Source of the DNA: JACQFZ01 sp036381895
GTDB taxonomy: Bacteria; Pseudomonadota; Gammaproteobacteria; Acidiferrobacterales; Sulfurifustaceae
Length of the DNA: 14,865 nucleotides
Direction of reading: 5' to 3'
NCBI GenBank assembly: GCA_036381895.1
Contig: DASVBY010000029.1
Coordinates: forward strand, 1-14,865
The notes under the pieces: model-generated
Told to the model about the DNA's origin: nothing
Databases searched by the model: none
Seen by the model: only the letters and a program-made list of their open reading frames with translations
Shown: positions 7,576-14,021 of the stretch, piece by piece
Layout: each line of letters starts with the position of its first letter
How positions within the stretch are numbered: position 1 is the stretch's first letter
Program-made: the position numbers and the translations under genes

Positions 7576-8934
7576 ATGGAATCGATCAATCCGGCGACCG
7601 GTGAATGCGTGAAACAATTCGCTCCTTGGGACGAGGCGACGCTCGAGCGCGCGCTCGCGGAGGCGGCGGCAGCCGCGCCCGGCTGGCAGGCGACGAGCTT
7701 CACGGAACGGGCGCGGGTGCTGCGCGCCGCCGCGGCGGAGCTGCGCGCGAACGCCGCGCACTATGCCGGCCTCATCACTTTAGAGATGGGCAAGCTCGCG
7801 CGCGAGGCGCGCGCCGAGATCGAGAAGTGCGCCGTCTGCTGCGACTTCTACGCCGAGCACGCCGAGACCTTTCTGCGCGACGAGGAGGTCGCGAGCGACG
7901 CCGGGCGCAGCTACGTCGCGTATCAGCCGCTCGGCACCGTTCTCGCGATCATGCCCTGGAATTTTCCGTTCTGGCAGGTGTTCCGCTTCGCCGCGCCCGC
8001 ACTCATGGCGGGGAATACGGCGGTGCTCAAGCACGCGTCGAACGTGCCGCAATGCGCGCTCGCGATCGAGGAGGTGTTCCGCAAGGCCGGTCTGCCGGCG
8101 GGCGCGTTCCGCACGCTCCTCATCGGCAGCAGCGCAGTCGAGCGCGTGATCGCGGATGCGCGCGTGCATGCGGTGACGCTCACCGGCAGCGACGCGGCGG
8201 GGCGGCAGGTGGCGCGCGCGGCCGGCGCGCAGCTCAAGAAGACGGTGCTCGAGCTGGGCGGCTCGGACGCCTTCGTCGTGCTCGAGGACGCCGACCTCGA
8301 CGCGACCGCTGCGGCGGGTGTCGCGGCGCGCATGCAGAATGCGGGACAGAGCTGCATTGCCGCCAAGCGCTTCGTCCTCCTCGAGTCGATCGCCGACGAG
8401 TTTCTCGCGCGCTTCAAGGAGCACATGCAGGCGCTGCGCCCGGGCGATCCGGCAGACGAGAAAACGACGCTCGCGCCGCTCGCACGCGGCGATCTGCGCG
8501 ACGAGCTGCACAAGCAGGTCACGGATTCGATCGCGCAAGGCGCGGTCGCGCTCCTCGGCTGCGAGCCGCTGCCGGGACCGGGCTACTTCTACGCGCCCTC
8601 GATCCTCGACCGCGTGCGGCCCGGGATGCGCGCCTACTCGGAGGAGCTCTTCGGTCCGGTCGCGGTGGTGCTGCGGGCGCGCGACGAAGAGGAGGCACTG
8701 CGGCTCGCGAACGACAGCCCGTTCGGGCTCGGCGGCTCCGTGTGGACGCGCGATGCGCGCCGCGGCGAACGCTTCGCGCGGCGGTTGCAGGCGGGGTCGT
8801 GCTTCGTGAACGGCATCGTGAAGAGCGACCCGCGGCTGCCGTTCGGCGGCGTCAAGGCGTCGGGCTACGGGCGCGAGCTCTCCGCCCACGGCATTCGCGA
8901 GTTCACGAACATCAAGACCGTGTGGATCAAGTGA
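7576..8934 (+). CDS. NAD(P)-dependent aldehyde dehydrogenase, succinate-semialdehyde dehydrogenase type (Sad/YneI-like)
   Basis: Oxidises an aldehyde to the acid with NAD(P); best guess is succinate semialdehyde to succinate, in the cytoplasm. The 452-residue product is close to E. coli Sad (462). Visible parts are the PWNFPFWQVFRFAAPALMAG signature with the oxyanion Asn129, cofactor-site Lys152 (LKHASNVP), GSDAAGR (204-210), general-base Glu226 (LELGGSD) and nucleophile Cys260 in NAGQSCIAAKRF. The short GQSCIAAKRF form and the FRFAAPALMAGN stretch fit the Sad/YneI subgroup better than GabD. The start at 7576 has GAGGG (7563-7567) 8 bases upstream; an in-frame ATG at 7546 is rejected because it lacks such a site. 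No GABA transaminase or transporter lies nearby, so the substrate is inferred from family only. Confidence 0.92.
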   Translation: MESINPATGECVKQFAPWDEATLERALAEAAAAAPGWQATSFTERARVLRAAAAELRANAAHYAGLITLEMGKLAREARAEIEKCAVCCDFYAEHAETFLRDEEVASDAGRSYVAYQPLGTVLAIMPWNFPFWQVFRFAAPALMAGNTAVLKHASNVPQCALAIEEVFRKAGLPAGAFRTLLIGSSAVERVIADARVHAVTLTGSDAAGRQVARAAGAQLKKTVLELGGSDAFVVLEDADLDATAAAGVAARMQNAGQSCIAAKRFVLLESIADEFLARFKEHMQALRPGDPADEKTTLAPLARGDLRDELHKQVTDSIAQGAVALLGCEPLPGPGYFYAPSILDRVRPGMRAYSEELFGPVAVVLRARDEEEALRLANDSPFGLGGSVWTRDARRGERFARRLQAGSCFVNGIVKSDPRLPFGGVKASGYGRELSAHGIREFTNIKTVWIK

Positions 8935-8963
8935 GCGCGCATTGCGCCGGTACGAAGGAGGCC

Positions 8964-8992
8964 GGGCGGTCCCGCCTTAAAGGCAGCCGCCC
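8964..8992. terminator. Hairpin between convergent aldehyde dehydrogenase and cupin genes
   Basis: Outer arms GGGCGG (8964-8969) and CCGCCC (8987-8992) enclose an inner stem GCCT-TAA-AGGC (8974-8984), with an internal loop of 4 and 2 bases. It lies 29 bases after the dehydrogenase stop. No clear U-tract follows on either strand. The rest of 8935-9076 shows no gene. Confidence 0.35.
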
Positions 8993-9076
8993 ATGTCGCC
9001 GGCACGCACGGCTCTCGCGCCAGATCCCGCACCGCTGGATGGTGCGTGGCCCATGCCTGCTGCCCGCACTCGGCCC

Positions 9077-9409
9077 CTAATCACACCGGCTCACATTCAC
9101 GGGCTGCGGATCTTCGTCCGGCCAGTCGAGGTAGAACGTAACGACTTCTTCGTAGGCGGTGTTGCCGATGTTGACGGCCCGATGCACGGCAGGTTCGGGA
9201 TCGTCCCAGTCGGTCATGCCGGGGGCGACGTCGACGATGATTGGGTCTCGACCGTCGCGGAACTCGATTCGCAGCCGTTCGCCGCTGATAACCAGGGTGT
9301 GACGTCGACAGCGATCGACATGCCACGGCGTTGCTTCCCCTGGGTCGAGTCTCAGGCGACGCACGCGGGTGAGTTCGCCTTCGCTATTCGAATCGCAATG
9401 TGTGCTCAT
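9077..9409 (-). CDS. Small cupin-like protein
   Basis: A 110-residue protein whose pattern fits a single-domain cupin: LRLDPGEATPWHVDRCRRHT (about 19-38), VISGERLRIEF (40-50), VDVAPGMTDWDDPEPAVHRAVNIGNTAYEEVVTFYLDWP. Possible metal ligands are His30, His37 and His76, but the first motif is PWHVD rather than the usual HxH, so metal binding is uncertain. No signal peptide. The ATG at 9407-9409 is chosen over the in-frame ATG at 9478 because homologous-looking sequence begins only after it; a weak GAGA Shine-Dalgarno lies about 8 bases upstream. It is divergent from the methyltransferase, and both use a wider codon set than slt or cca. Function unknown; small cupins often bind a modest metabolite or act on one. 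Confidence 0.7.
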   Translation of the reverse strand: MSTHCDSNSEGELTRVRRLRLDPGEATPWHVDRCRRHTLVISGERLRIEFRDGRDPIIVDVAPGMTDWDDPEPAVHRAVNIGNTAYEEVVTFYLDWPDEDPQPVNVSRCD

Positions 9410-9570
9410 AACGCGTATCTCGGCGTTCGCGCCGTGAAGTGCCGCTTGCTGCCGGATCGGGATTCTGTCATTTGGCAAGCGACAAGGGGTACGCTGAACG
9501 CGGCTGCTGCAGTCTTGAGGTGGAAGAATTCTAACAACTCGGTCGTTTCGACGTTCGAGGTCAAGCGGTC

Positions 9571-10308
9571 ATGCCTGCAATTTACGGCGACGATCTCGCC
9601 TACGTTCAGATCGTCGGTTTCGGTGCGATGGCACAGGCGGTAGGTCCGCAGATCGTGGCCTTGTTGCATGAGCAAGGGACTCGGGGAGGCACTATCGGCG
9701 ATGTGGGTTGCGGCGCGGGCATCACGACGCGTTGTTTTCTCGACGCCGGGTTCGATGTTTGGGCGCTCGAGCAGTCTGCCGCACTACTCCAGGCCGCACG
9801 AACGCTTGCGCCGGACGCGACGTACCTGCCGCTCGGCAGCGTTTACGAGGCGGACCTGCCGCCTTCCGATGCGATCGTCGCGATCGGCGAGGTCCTCAAC
9901 TACCACGCGCCCGGGAGCGATGCTGATGAGCGCGTCCGTGGATTCATCTTGCATGCGGCTAAAGCGCTTCGGCCTGGAGGCATTCTCGCTTTCGATGTGA
10001 TCGTGCGCGGCGATGCCTCCCTCGACGGCCGGACCTGGTCCGCGGGAGAAGATTGGGCAGTACTCGTGGAAACGCGCGAGCAGCCGGACGGTTGGTTGCG
10101 GCGCGAGATCGAGACATTCGTGCTGCGCGGGGATGCGTACCGACGCGGGCACGAAACTCATCACGTGCGTGTCTTCGACCGAGAGAAGCTCATCGCCGCG
10201 CTGCGCGACGCGGGCTTCGATGTGCAGATCTCGAAGTTCTGGCGAGACTATCGACTCGCTCCGCAACGCTGTGCATTCCTGTGCCAGCGCACGCCCGACA
10301 GGTCTTGA
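9571..10308 (+). CDS. Class I SAM-dependent methyltransferase
   Basis: A 245-residue soluble protein with the class I methyltransferase order. Motif I, IGDVGCGAG, at 42-50 binds SAM. An acidic residue ends strand beta-2 (VWALEQS, Glu67). PPSDAIVAIGEVLNYH at 97-112 resembles the motif IV region, and LRPGGILAFDV at 133-143 is the post-motif strand. HVRVFDREKLIAALRDAGFDV near the C terminus is the common helix/strand ending of the group. The substrate cannot be told from sequence. The start at 9571 has GAGG (9557-9560), 10 bases away. It is divergent from the cupin-like gene across 161 bases, in which I see no strong promoter, and its 3' end faces a strong hairpin at 10336-10363. Confidence 0.87.
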   Translation: MPAIYGDDLAYVQIVGFGAMAQAVGPQIVALLHEQGTRGGTIGDVGCGAGITTRCFLDAGFDVWALEQSAALLQAARTLAPDATYLPLGSVYEADLPPSDAIVAIGEVLNYHAPGSDADERVRGFILHAAKALRPGGILAFDVIVRGDASLDGRTWSAGEDWAVLVETREQPDGWLRREIETFVLRGDAYRRGHETHHVRVFDREKLIAALRDAGFDVQISKFWRDYRLAPQRCAFLCQRTPDRS

Positions 10309-10335
10309 GTCACGCGCAACGATCGATCACGAACA

Positions 10336-10363
10336 GGTTGCGCCTTCAAAGGAAGGCGCAACC
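10336..10363. terminator. Perfect 12-bp hairpin between convergent methyltransferase and outer-membrane protein genes
   Basis: GGTTGCGCCTTC (10336-10347), loop AAAG, GAAGGCGCAACC (10352-10363): a perfect 12-bp stem with a tetraloop, 27 bases after the methyltransferase stop and 118 bases beyond the barrel gene stop. It is the strongest stem seen in the window. A weak T-rich run (TTGTCTT) follows on the plus side. Most likely a two-way terminator; it could also be a dispersed palindromic repeat unit. Confidence 0.6.
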
Positions 10364-10481
10364 GGAGCCGTTGTCTTGACATGGGGAACTGAACCACTGG
10401 TCCTTGCGGCGTCTCATTGACGGGGAACAGTACTCGGCGCCGCAGCGCCCTTCGGTCCAGGTGCCCTCCGCGCGCGATGCG

Positions 10482-11072
10482 TCAGAACTTGTAGGCCACG
10501 CTCACGGACAGCAGATCGAGATCGCTCTCCCCGGTGACGCCGGGCTCGCCCACGTTTGCAAAGCGCTCCCATTCGAAGCGTCCGCCGATCTGATCGGTGA
10601 AGTCGTACTGCAGCCCGACGCCGTAGAGGATATCGGTGCCGGTGTCGTCGCCCGAGGTAGCGCCGAGCCGCCGCTCGGCGTCCCAGCGGTTCGCACCGAC
10701 CTTGCCGAGCAGCGAGAACTCGCTGCCGAGCGGCCAGGTGCCGAGGGCGGAGACGTTGATGCCGGTGGCCTCCCAGCTCCCGGTCGCAGCGCTGAACTCG
10801 CCGAAATCGACGTACCCGACCTCGACCGCCAGCAACTCGTTGAACGAGTAGCCGCCGAACACCTTCCAGCCGGTGTCGCTGTCATCGACGTTCGCTCCGG
10901 GCATGGCGTCGTTCTCGTCCACGAGCGACGAGGACCCGACCCCCAGTCCGACAAAGCCCTGCTGCGCCCAGGCAAGGCCGGGGGCGGCCAGGCTCGCGCC
11001 GAGTAACAGCGGCGCCGCCAGCCGGCGGACGATCCGCCCGCGTCCCGAATTCGTCGCATCATGCTTCTGCAT
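10482..11072 (-). CDS. Outer-membrane beta-barrel protein (OmpA/OmpW-like small porin fold)
   Basis: A 196-residue precursor. A long basic n-region, a hydrophobic core and LAWA end a signal peptide at about residue 36, leaving a mature start of QQGFVGLGVG. The mature part is a run of amphipathic strands (FVGLGVGSSSLV, WKVFGGYSFNELLAVEVGYVDFG, INVSALGTWPL, FSLLGKVGANRWDAER, DILYGVGLQYDFT, IGGRFEWERFANVG, DLDLLSVSVAYKF), about eight in number. It ends in Phe, the usual C-terminal signal for barrel assembly. It fits the OMP_b-brl (PF13505-like) group; ligand unknown. The ATG at 11070-11072 has a strong GGAGG (11078-11082) 5 bases away; the longer frame to 11183 overlaps the lgt end and is rejected. 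It follows lgt after 94 bases that contain the palindrome CTTCGCGAAG (11124-11133), and probably has its own promoter. Confidence 0.9.
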   Translation of the reverse strand: MQKHDATNSGRGRIVRRLAAPLLLGASLAAPGLAWAQQGFVGLGVGSSSLVDENDAMPGANVDDSDTGWKVFGGYSFNELLAVEVGYVDFGEFSAATGSWEATGINVSALGTWPLGSEFSLLGKVGANRWDAERRLGATSGDDTGTDILYGVGLQYDFTDQIGGRFEWERFANVGEPGVTGESDLDLLSVSVAYKF

Positions 11073-11166
11073 TTCCGCCTCCGTGCGTCGTGGGTTAGCT
11101 GCCAGCCGACTTTGACTCAGCCGCTTCGCGAAGTATCCCGAGAAATTGCATCCGGCGCGGCGCGCT

Positions 11167-11958
11167 TCACGCCGGCACGACACCCCGCCGGTACGCCCAG
11201 TAGAGGAGCCCGAGGCCCCCGACGATCATCGGCAGGCTCAGCACGTGTCCCATGGTGAGCCAGCCGAACGCGAGGTAGCCGATGTGCGCATCGGGAACGC
11301 GGAAAAACTCGACGAAGAACCGGAACACGCCGTAGCCGAGCAGGAACAGCCCCGACACCGCACCCGCCGGGCGCGGGCGCGCCGAGTAGAACCAGAGAAT
11401 GAGGAAGAGCGCAACACCTTCCAGCGCGAACTCGTAGAGCTGCGACGGGTGCCGCGGCACGGGGCCGCCGGTGCGCGCGAACACCATCGCCCACGGCACG
11501 TCCGTCGCCCGGCCCCAGAGCTCCTGATTAATAAAGTTGCCGATGCGCCCGGCGCCGAGACCGATCGGCACGAGCGGCGCGACGAAGTCGGCGACCGCGA
11601 AGAAGCCGCGCCCGGTGCGCCGCGCATAGAGCCACATCGCCGTCATGACGCCGAGGAGGCCCCCGTGAAACGACATGCCGCCGGTCCACAGATAGAAGAT
11701 CTCGAGCGGGTGCTGCAGGTAGTACCCGAGGTTGTAGAACAGCACGTACCCGAGGCGGCCGCCGACGATGGTGCCGAGCGCGAGATAGAACAGGAGGTCG
11801 CCGATTTCCGCGCGCTGCCAGCCCGAGCCGGGTTTGCCGGCACGGTGCGCACCGAGTGCCCAGCCCCCGAGGAAGCCGACGAGGTACATGAGGCCGTACC
11901 AGTGGACCTTGAGCGGGCCGATGGTGAAAGCGACGGGATCGATGTCGGGAGCGAGCAT
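11167..11958 (-). CDS. lgt: Phosphatidylglycerol--prolipoprotein diacylglyceryl transferase
   Basis: Inner-membrane enzyme that moves diacylglycerol from phosphatidylglycerol to the lipobox Cys of prolipoproteins. The 263-residue protein has about seven hydrophobic segments. The Lgt signature GRIGNFINQELWGR spans 137-150, with Arg138 at the position of the essential E. coli Arg143. The HGG motif (His98 in MSFHGGLLG), RHPSQLYE (169-176) and Arg213 in GYGVFRFFVEFFR are also present. Start: ATG at 11956-11958, with no Shine-Dalgarno; a CATAAT element ends exactly 8 bases upstream, suggesting a leaderless mRNA. The aminopeptidase at 3375-4478 carries a lipobox and would be one substrate of this enzyme in the cell. 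Downstream on the same strand is the barrel protein gene. Confidence 0.97.
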   Translation of the reverse strand: MLAPDIDPVAFTIGPLKVHWYGLMYLVGFLGGWALGAHRAGKPGSGWQRAEIGDLLFYLALGTIVGGRLGYVLFYNLGYYLQHPLEIFYLWTGGMSFHGGLLGVMTAMWLYARRTGRGFFAVADFVAPLVPIGLGAGRIGNFINQELWGRATDVPWAMVFARTGGPVPRHPSQLYEFALEGVALFLILWFYSARPRPAGAVSGLFLLGYGVFRFFVEFFRVPDAHIGYLAFGWLTMGHVLSLPMIVGGLGLLYWAYRRGVVPA

Positions 11959-11966
11959 AGGCCGGC

Positions 11967-11991
11967 ATTATGGAGCAGGCGTGCTGCCTGC
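11967..11991 (-). promoter_or_regulatory. Candidate lgt promoter with overlapping inverted repeat
   Basis: On the minus strand, CATAAT (11972 to 11967, 5/6 matches to TATAAT) lies 8 bases before the lgt ATG. A weak -35 candidate, TTCTGC, sits 17 bases upstream (11995-11990). An inverted repeat, GCAGGC (11975-11980) and GCCTGC (11986-11991) with a 5-base loop, occupies the spacer and touches the -35, so it could be an operator. The rest of 11992-12211 shows no gene I can support. Confidence 0.4.
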
Positions 11992-12211
11992 AGAAGGCGC
12001 AGCTGCACGAGCGGGTCGCATCGGCGTGCGAGCGGCGGTCGACAAACGCAGCGAAGCCGGCAGCCCGTTCTTTGCGGCGATGCACCCGGAGGCGCCTGAG
12101 CGTACCCGTCGCTGGCCCGCGCCGACGGAAAGCCTTTTCGGAAGAAGAAATACTGCACAAACGGCTCTTAAAGGATGTGCAGCGCGCGACACTCGGAACG
12201 GCCGCCCCAAA

Positions 12212-13550
12212 CTACCGGAACCTCGGAACAGCCTGCCATCTCCTCGGACCAGAAAGATGTGGCTCACAACCCGCCCTGCTGCCGGCGACAACATTGGATG
12301 GGTATGTGTTTCCGGCGTTAGACGTAGAAGGCATTTGAAACGATCGAAGCGTAGTCTTCTCTACCGATGCCTGGAAATAGAAGACAGTCAGGAAGAACAA
12401 GAATACCGCAGAGATGCCATAGAACTGCTCCGCACCCCCGTTGGTGAAAATGCTTTCGAGGCACATGCCCCAGATCCCGAGTGCCAGTATCTGCTTGCGT
12501 CTCGGGAACGACGCGAATGCAGCCGCGACCGACAGAAAGAAAAGCATTACGAGTCCGAAGTACGGCCAGCCGTACTTGACGGCAAGCCTTAGCACGGACT
12601 CCGAGCGAGCGACCGGCTTGTCTATCGCGACCCCTCCTTCGCGGTCCACACCGCGGTTGAGGATCTCTGCCGAGTCGCCGAGCCCGGTAAGTGGAGACTG
12701 GAGACTTGCTGCAAGAAGCTCCTTGTTCAGTATGTCGCGCCCCGAAAATGCGCCAGCAGTCTCCGGAGTGATACGAATCGACGGAACCAGCCCCTGAAGT
12801 TGCTTGGCCGCATCGTTCACTGCGTCAACCGGCGACACCGCTAGAAGCAGAAAGCCGGCCGAGAAGGCAATCGGGGCCAAGAAGAGCGCTGTCCGAGATA
12901 GCGGAATCCGCCAGCAGGCGGCTACCATGAGCGCGGTGTTGACGAGATAAACCAGCGCCAGCCTGGTCTTGGTGGCGAGCAGGATCGCCACGAGAATACC
13001 AAATGATCCATGGACTTCTCCGGCGGTAGAGCGCAAACGCCAAGAGGAAGGCAGTTACCCAAAGAATCGGCGTGTGCCCTACATCGCCCAGGATGAGAAG
13101 CAGCCGCTTTTCCGACCCGAATGCTTCCCAGGGATAGTGTTGCGGGGCCGTGGGCCAGCCGATGAAAGTCAGGCCGATGCTGAGCGGGAAGGATACGAGG
13201 AAGCACAACCACAGCGCGCGCTCCAGTTTCGCATCGACCTCATGCCCGAACCGGCGAACGCACGCGTAAGCGACCCCGGAAATTGCAACGACAGAGACGA
13301 TCAGAGAGCCCGCATTGAGCACCGATTCCGCATCCCCGACATGAAGCAGCAGGGCGAGAACGTTCGCCGCGACGTAAAAATGAATCGGCGTCCAGTGGCT
13401 TGGGAGCGGGCGGATTGCGACGATCCCAAACAGTACGACATGAAGAACCAAGAGATACTTGGCGCTTGGTCCGAGGAGTGGGCTAACGACGACGCTACTG
13501 AGGATAACGGCCAGTAGCATGGTGTGGCTGATGCTTATCGTTGTTCTCAT
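12212..13550 (-). pseudogene. O-antigen ligase/polymerase-like membrane protein, interrupted by a frameshift
   Basis: Two overlapping minus-strand frames together make one multi-pass protein of about 445 residues. The N-terminal frame starts at the ATG at 13550 and gives about six hydrophobic segments up to AFLLAFALYRRRSPW. The C-terminal frame then continues FGILVAILLATKTRLALVYL, further membrane segments, a loop with AASLQSPLTGLGD and SESVLRLAVKYGWPYFG, and ends at 12212. TKTRLAL, PLTGLG and the following helix fit the O-antigen ligase/Wzy (PF04932) pattern, an enzyme acting on lipid-linked glycans at the inner membrane. The frames meet near 13000-13013; removing one base there (or adding two) restores a single reading frame. 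No long homopolymer explains it. Both halves keep coding character, so the change is either recent or an assembly error. The start lacks a Shine-Dalgarno. Composition is visibly more AT-rich than lgt or cca, consistent with transfer. Confidence 0.65.
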
Positions 13551-13608
13551 TCGATTCGAGTAACGCAGACGGCGATCGCCCCGGAAGTTAGGCTTCCTGC
13601 ACGACCCC

Positions 13609-13642
13609 GTGATAATGCCCACGTGGGGACCCAAATTATCAC
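13609..13642. repeat. Nested palindromes upstream of the O-antigen ligase-like gene
   Basis: Perfect 8-base arms GTGATAAT (13609-13616) and ATTATCAC (13635-13642) flank 18 bases that include CCCACGTGGG (13618-13627), itself a perfect 10-base palindrome. The two dyads are not concentric: their centres differ by 3 bases. The element lies about 59 bases upstream of the ligase-like ATG (13550). It could be a pair of regulator sites, a cruciform, or the end of a lost mobile element. Confidence 0.5.
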
Positions 13643-13968
13643 CAGCCCTAACCCGCGGCGCGAATGCGATCTCGCCACTGCCCAGATTGGACCCTGTCGC
13701 GGATCGCCGTCTTCATCCGCGACGCTCCTGGTCGGCGCCGTGGTCGGATACTCGATGCAAAAGCCGACGCCGGGTCGAGGCCAGGGCCGCGCTTCACATC
13801 GTACAGGGAGACATCTGCCAGCAGGTGAGCCTTCGACGGCTGCTCGATCGACGATGCGCCCGACCGTCTTGCTCGCCCACCGGCCCGAAACCCTCCGACA
13901 TCGTGGTTCGTCCTAGCGGGGGCGACACAGCGCTCGGCTATCCACTGCGTATTCCCGACGCGCAGCGT

Positions 13969-13997
13969 AAGACATTGTCCCGCCGGTCCGGTATAGT
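13969..13997 (+). promoter_or_regulatory. Candidate sigma-70 promoter of the DUF255 gene
   Basis: AAGACA (13969-13974, 4/6 matches to TTGACA) and TATAGT (13992-13997, 5/6 to TATAAT) are separated by exactly 17 bases. A start near 14004 would give a leader of about 18 bases containing the GGGAG Shine-Dalgarno at 14011-14015. It is the best promoter match I see in the window. Confidence 0.55.
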
Positions 13998-14021
13998 CGG
14001 TGGCTCACGCGGGAGTCGCAC

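Larger units (their letters stand above)
13551..14021. other. Intergenic region between the O-antigen ligase-like gene and the DUF255 gene
   Basis: This 471-base divergent spacer has no recognisable gene. It holds a small hairpin GGAAG-TTAGG-CTTCC (13583-13597), the nested palindrome at 13609-13642, and a promoter for the right-hand gene near 13969-13997. A minus-strand frame stays open from about 14004 to the TAG at 13648 (118 codons), but has no ATG until 13716, no Shine-Dalgarno and no family I recognise. It may be a remnant of a lost gene or chance. Confidence 0.5.

Noticed and set aside
8993..9643. Plus-strand open frame across the cupin-like gene
   Set aside because: Overlaps the cupin-like gene antisense and the methyltransferase start; no Shine-Dalgarno and no recognisable domain.
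10376..10381. Perfect TTGACA hexamer as a promoter -35
   Set aside because: No acceptable -10 at 16-18 bases downstream and no gene on the plus strand after it.
11834..12592. Plus-strand frame running from inside lgt into the ligase-like gene
   Set aside because: Antisense to two membrane protein genes, with mixed composition and no family resemblance.
13587..13652. Possible integron attC site: GTTAGGC at 13587-13593 and CCCTAAC at 13646-13652
   Set aside because: The core words are in the wrong order for attC (AAC-type first, then GTT-type) and the right word breaks the consensus at its first base; no integron integrase or cassette nearby.
13648..14004. Minus-strand open frame of about 118 codons
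   Set aside because: No ATG until 13716, no ribosome-binding site, and no family recognised; kept only as a possible remnant in the region entry.
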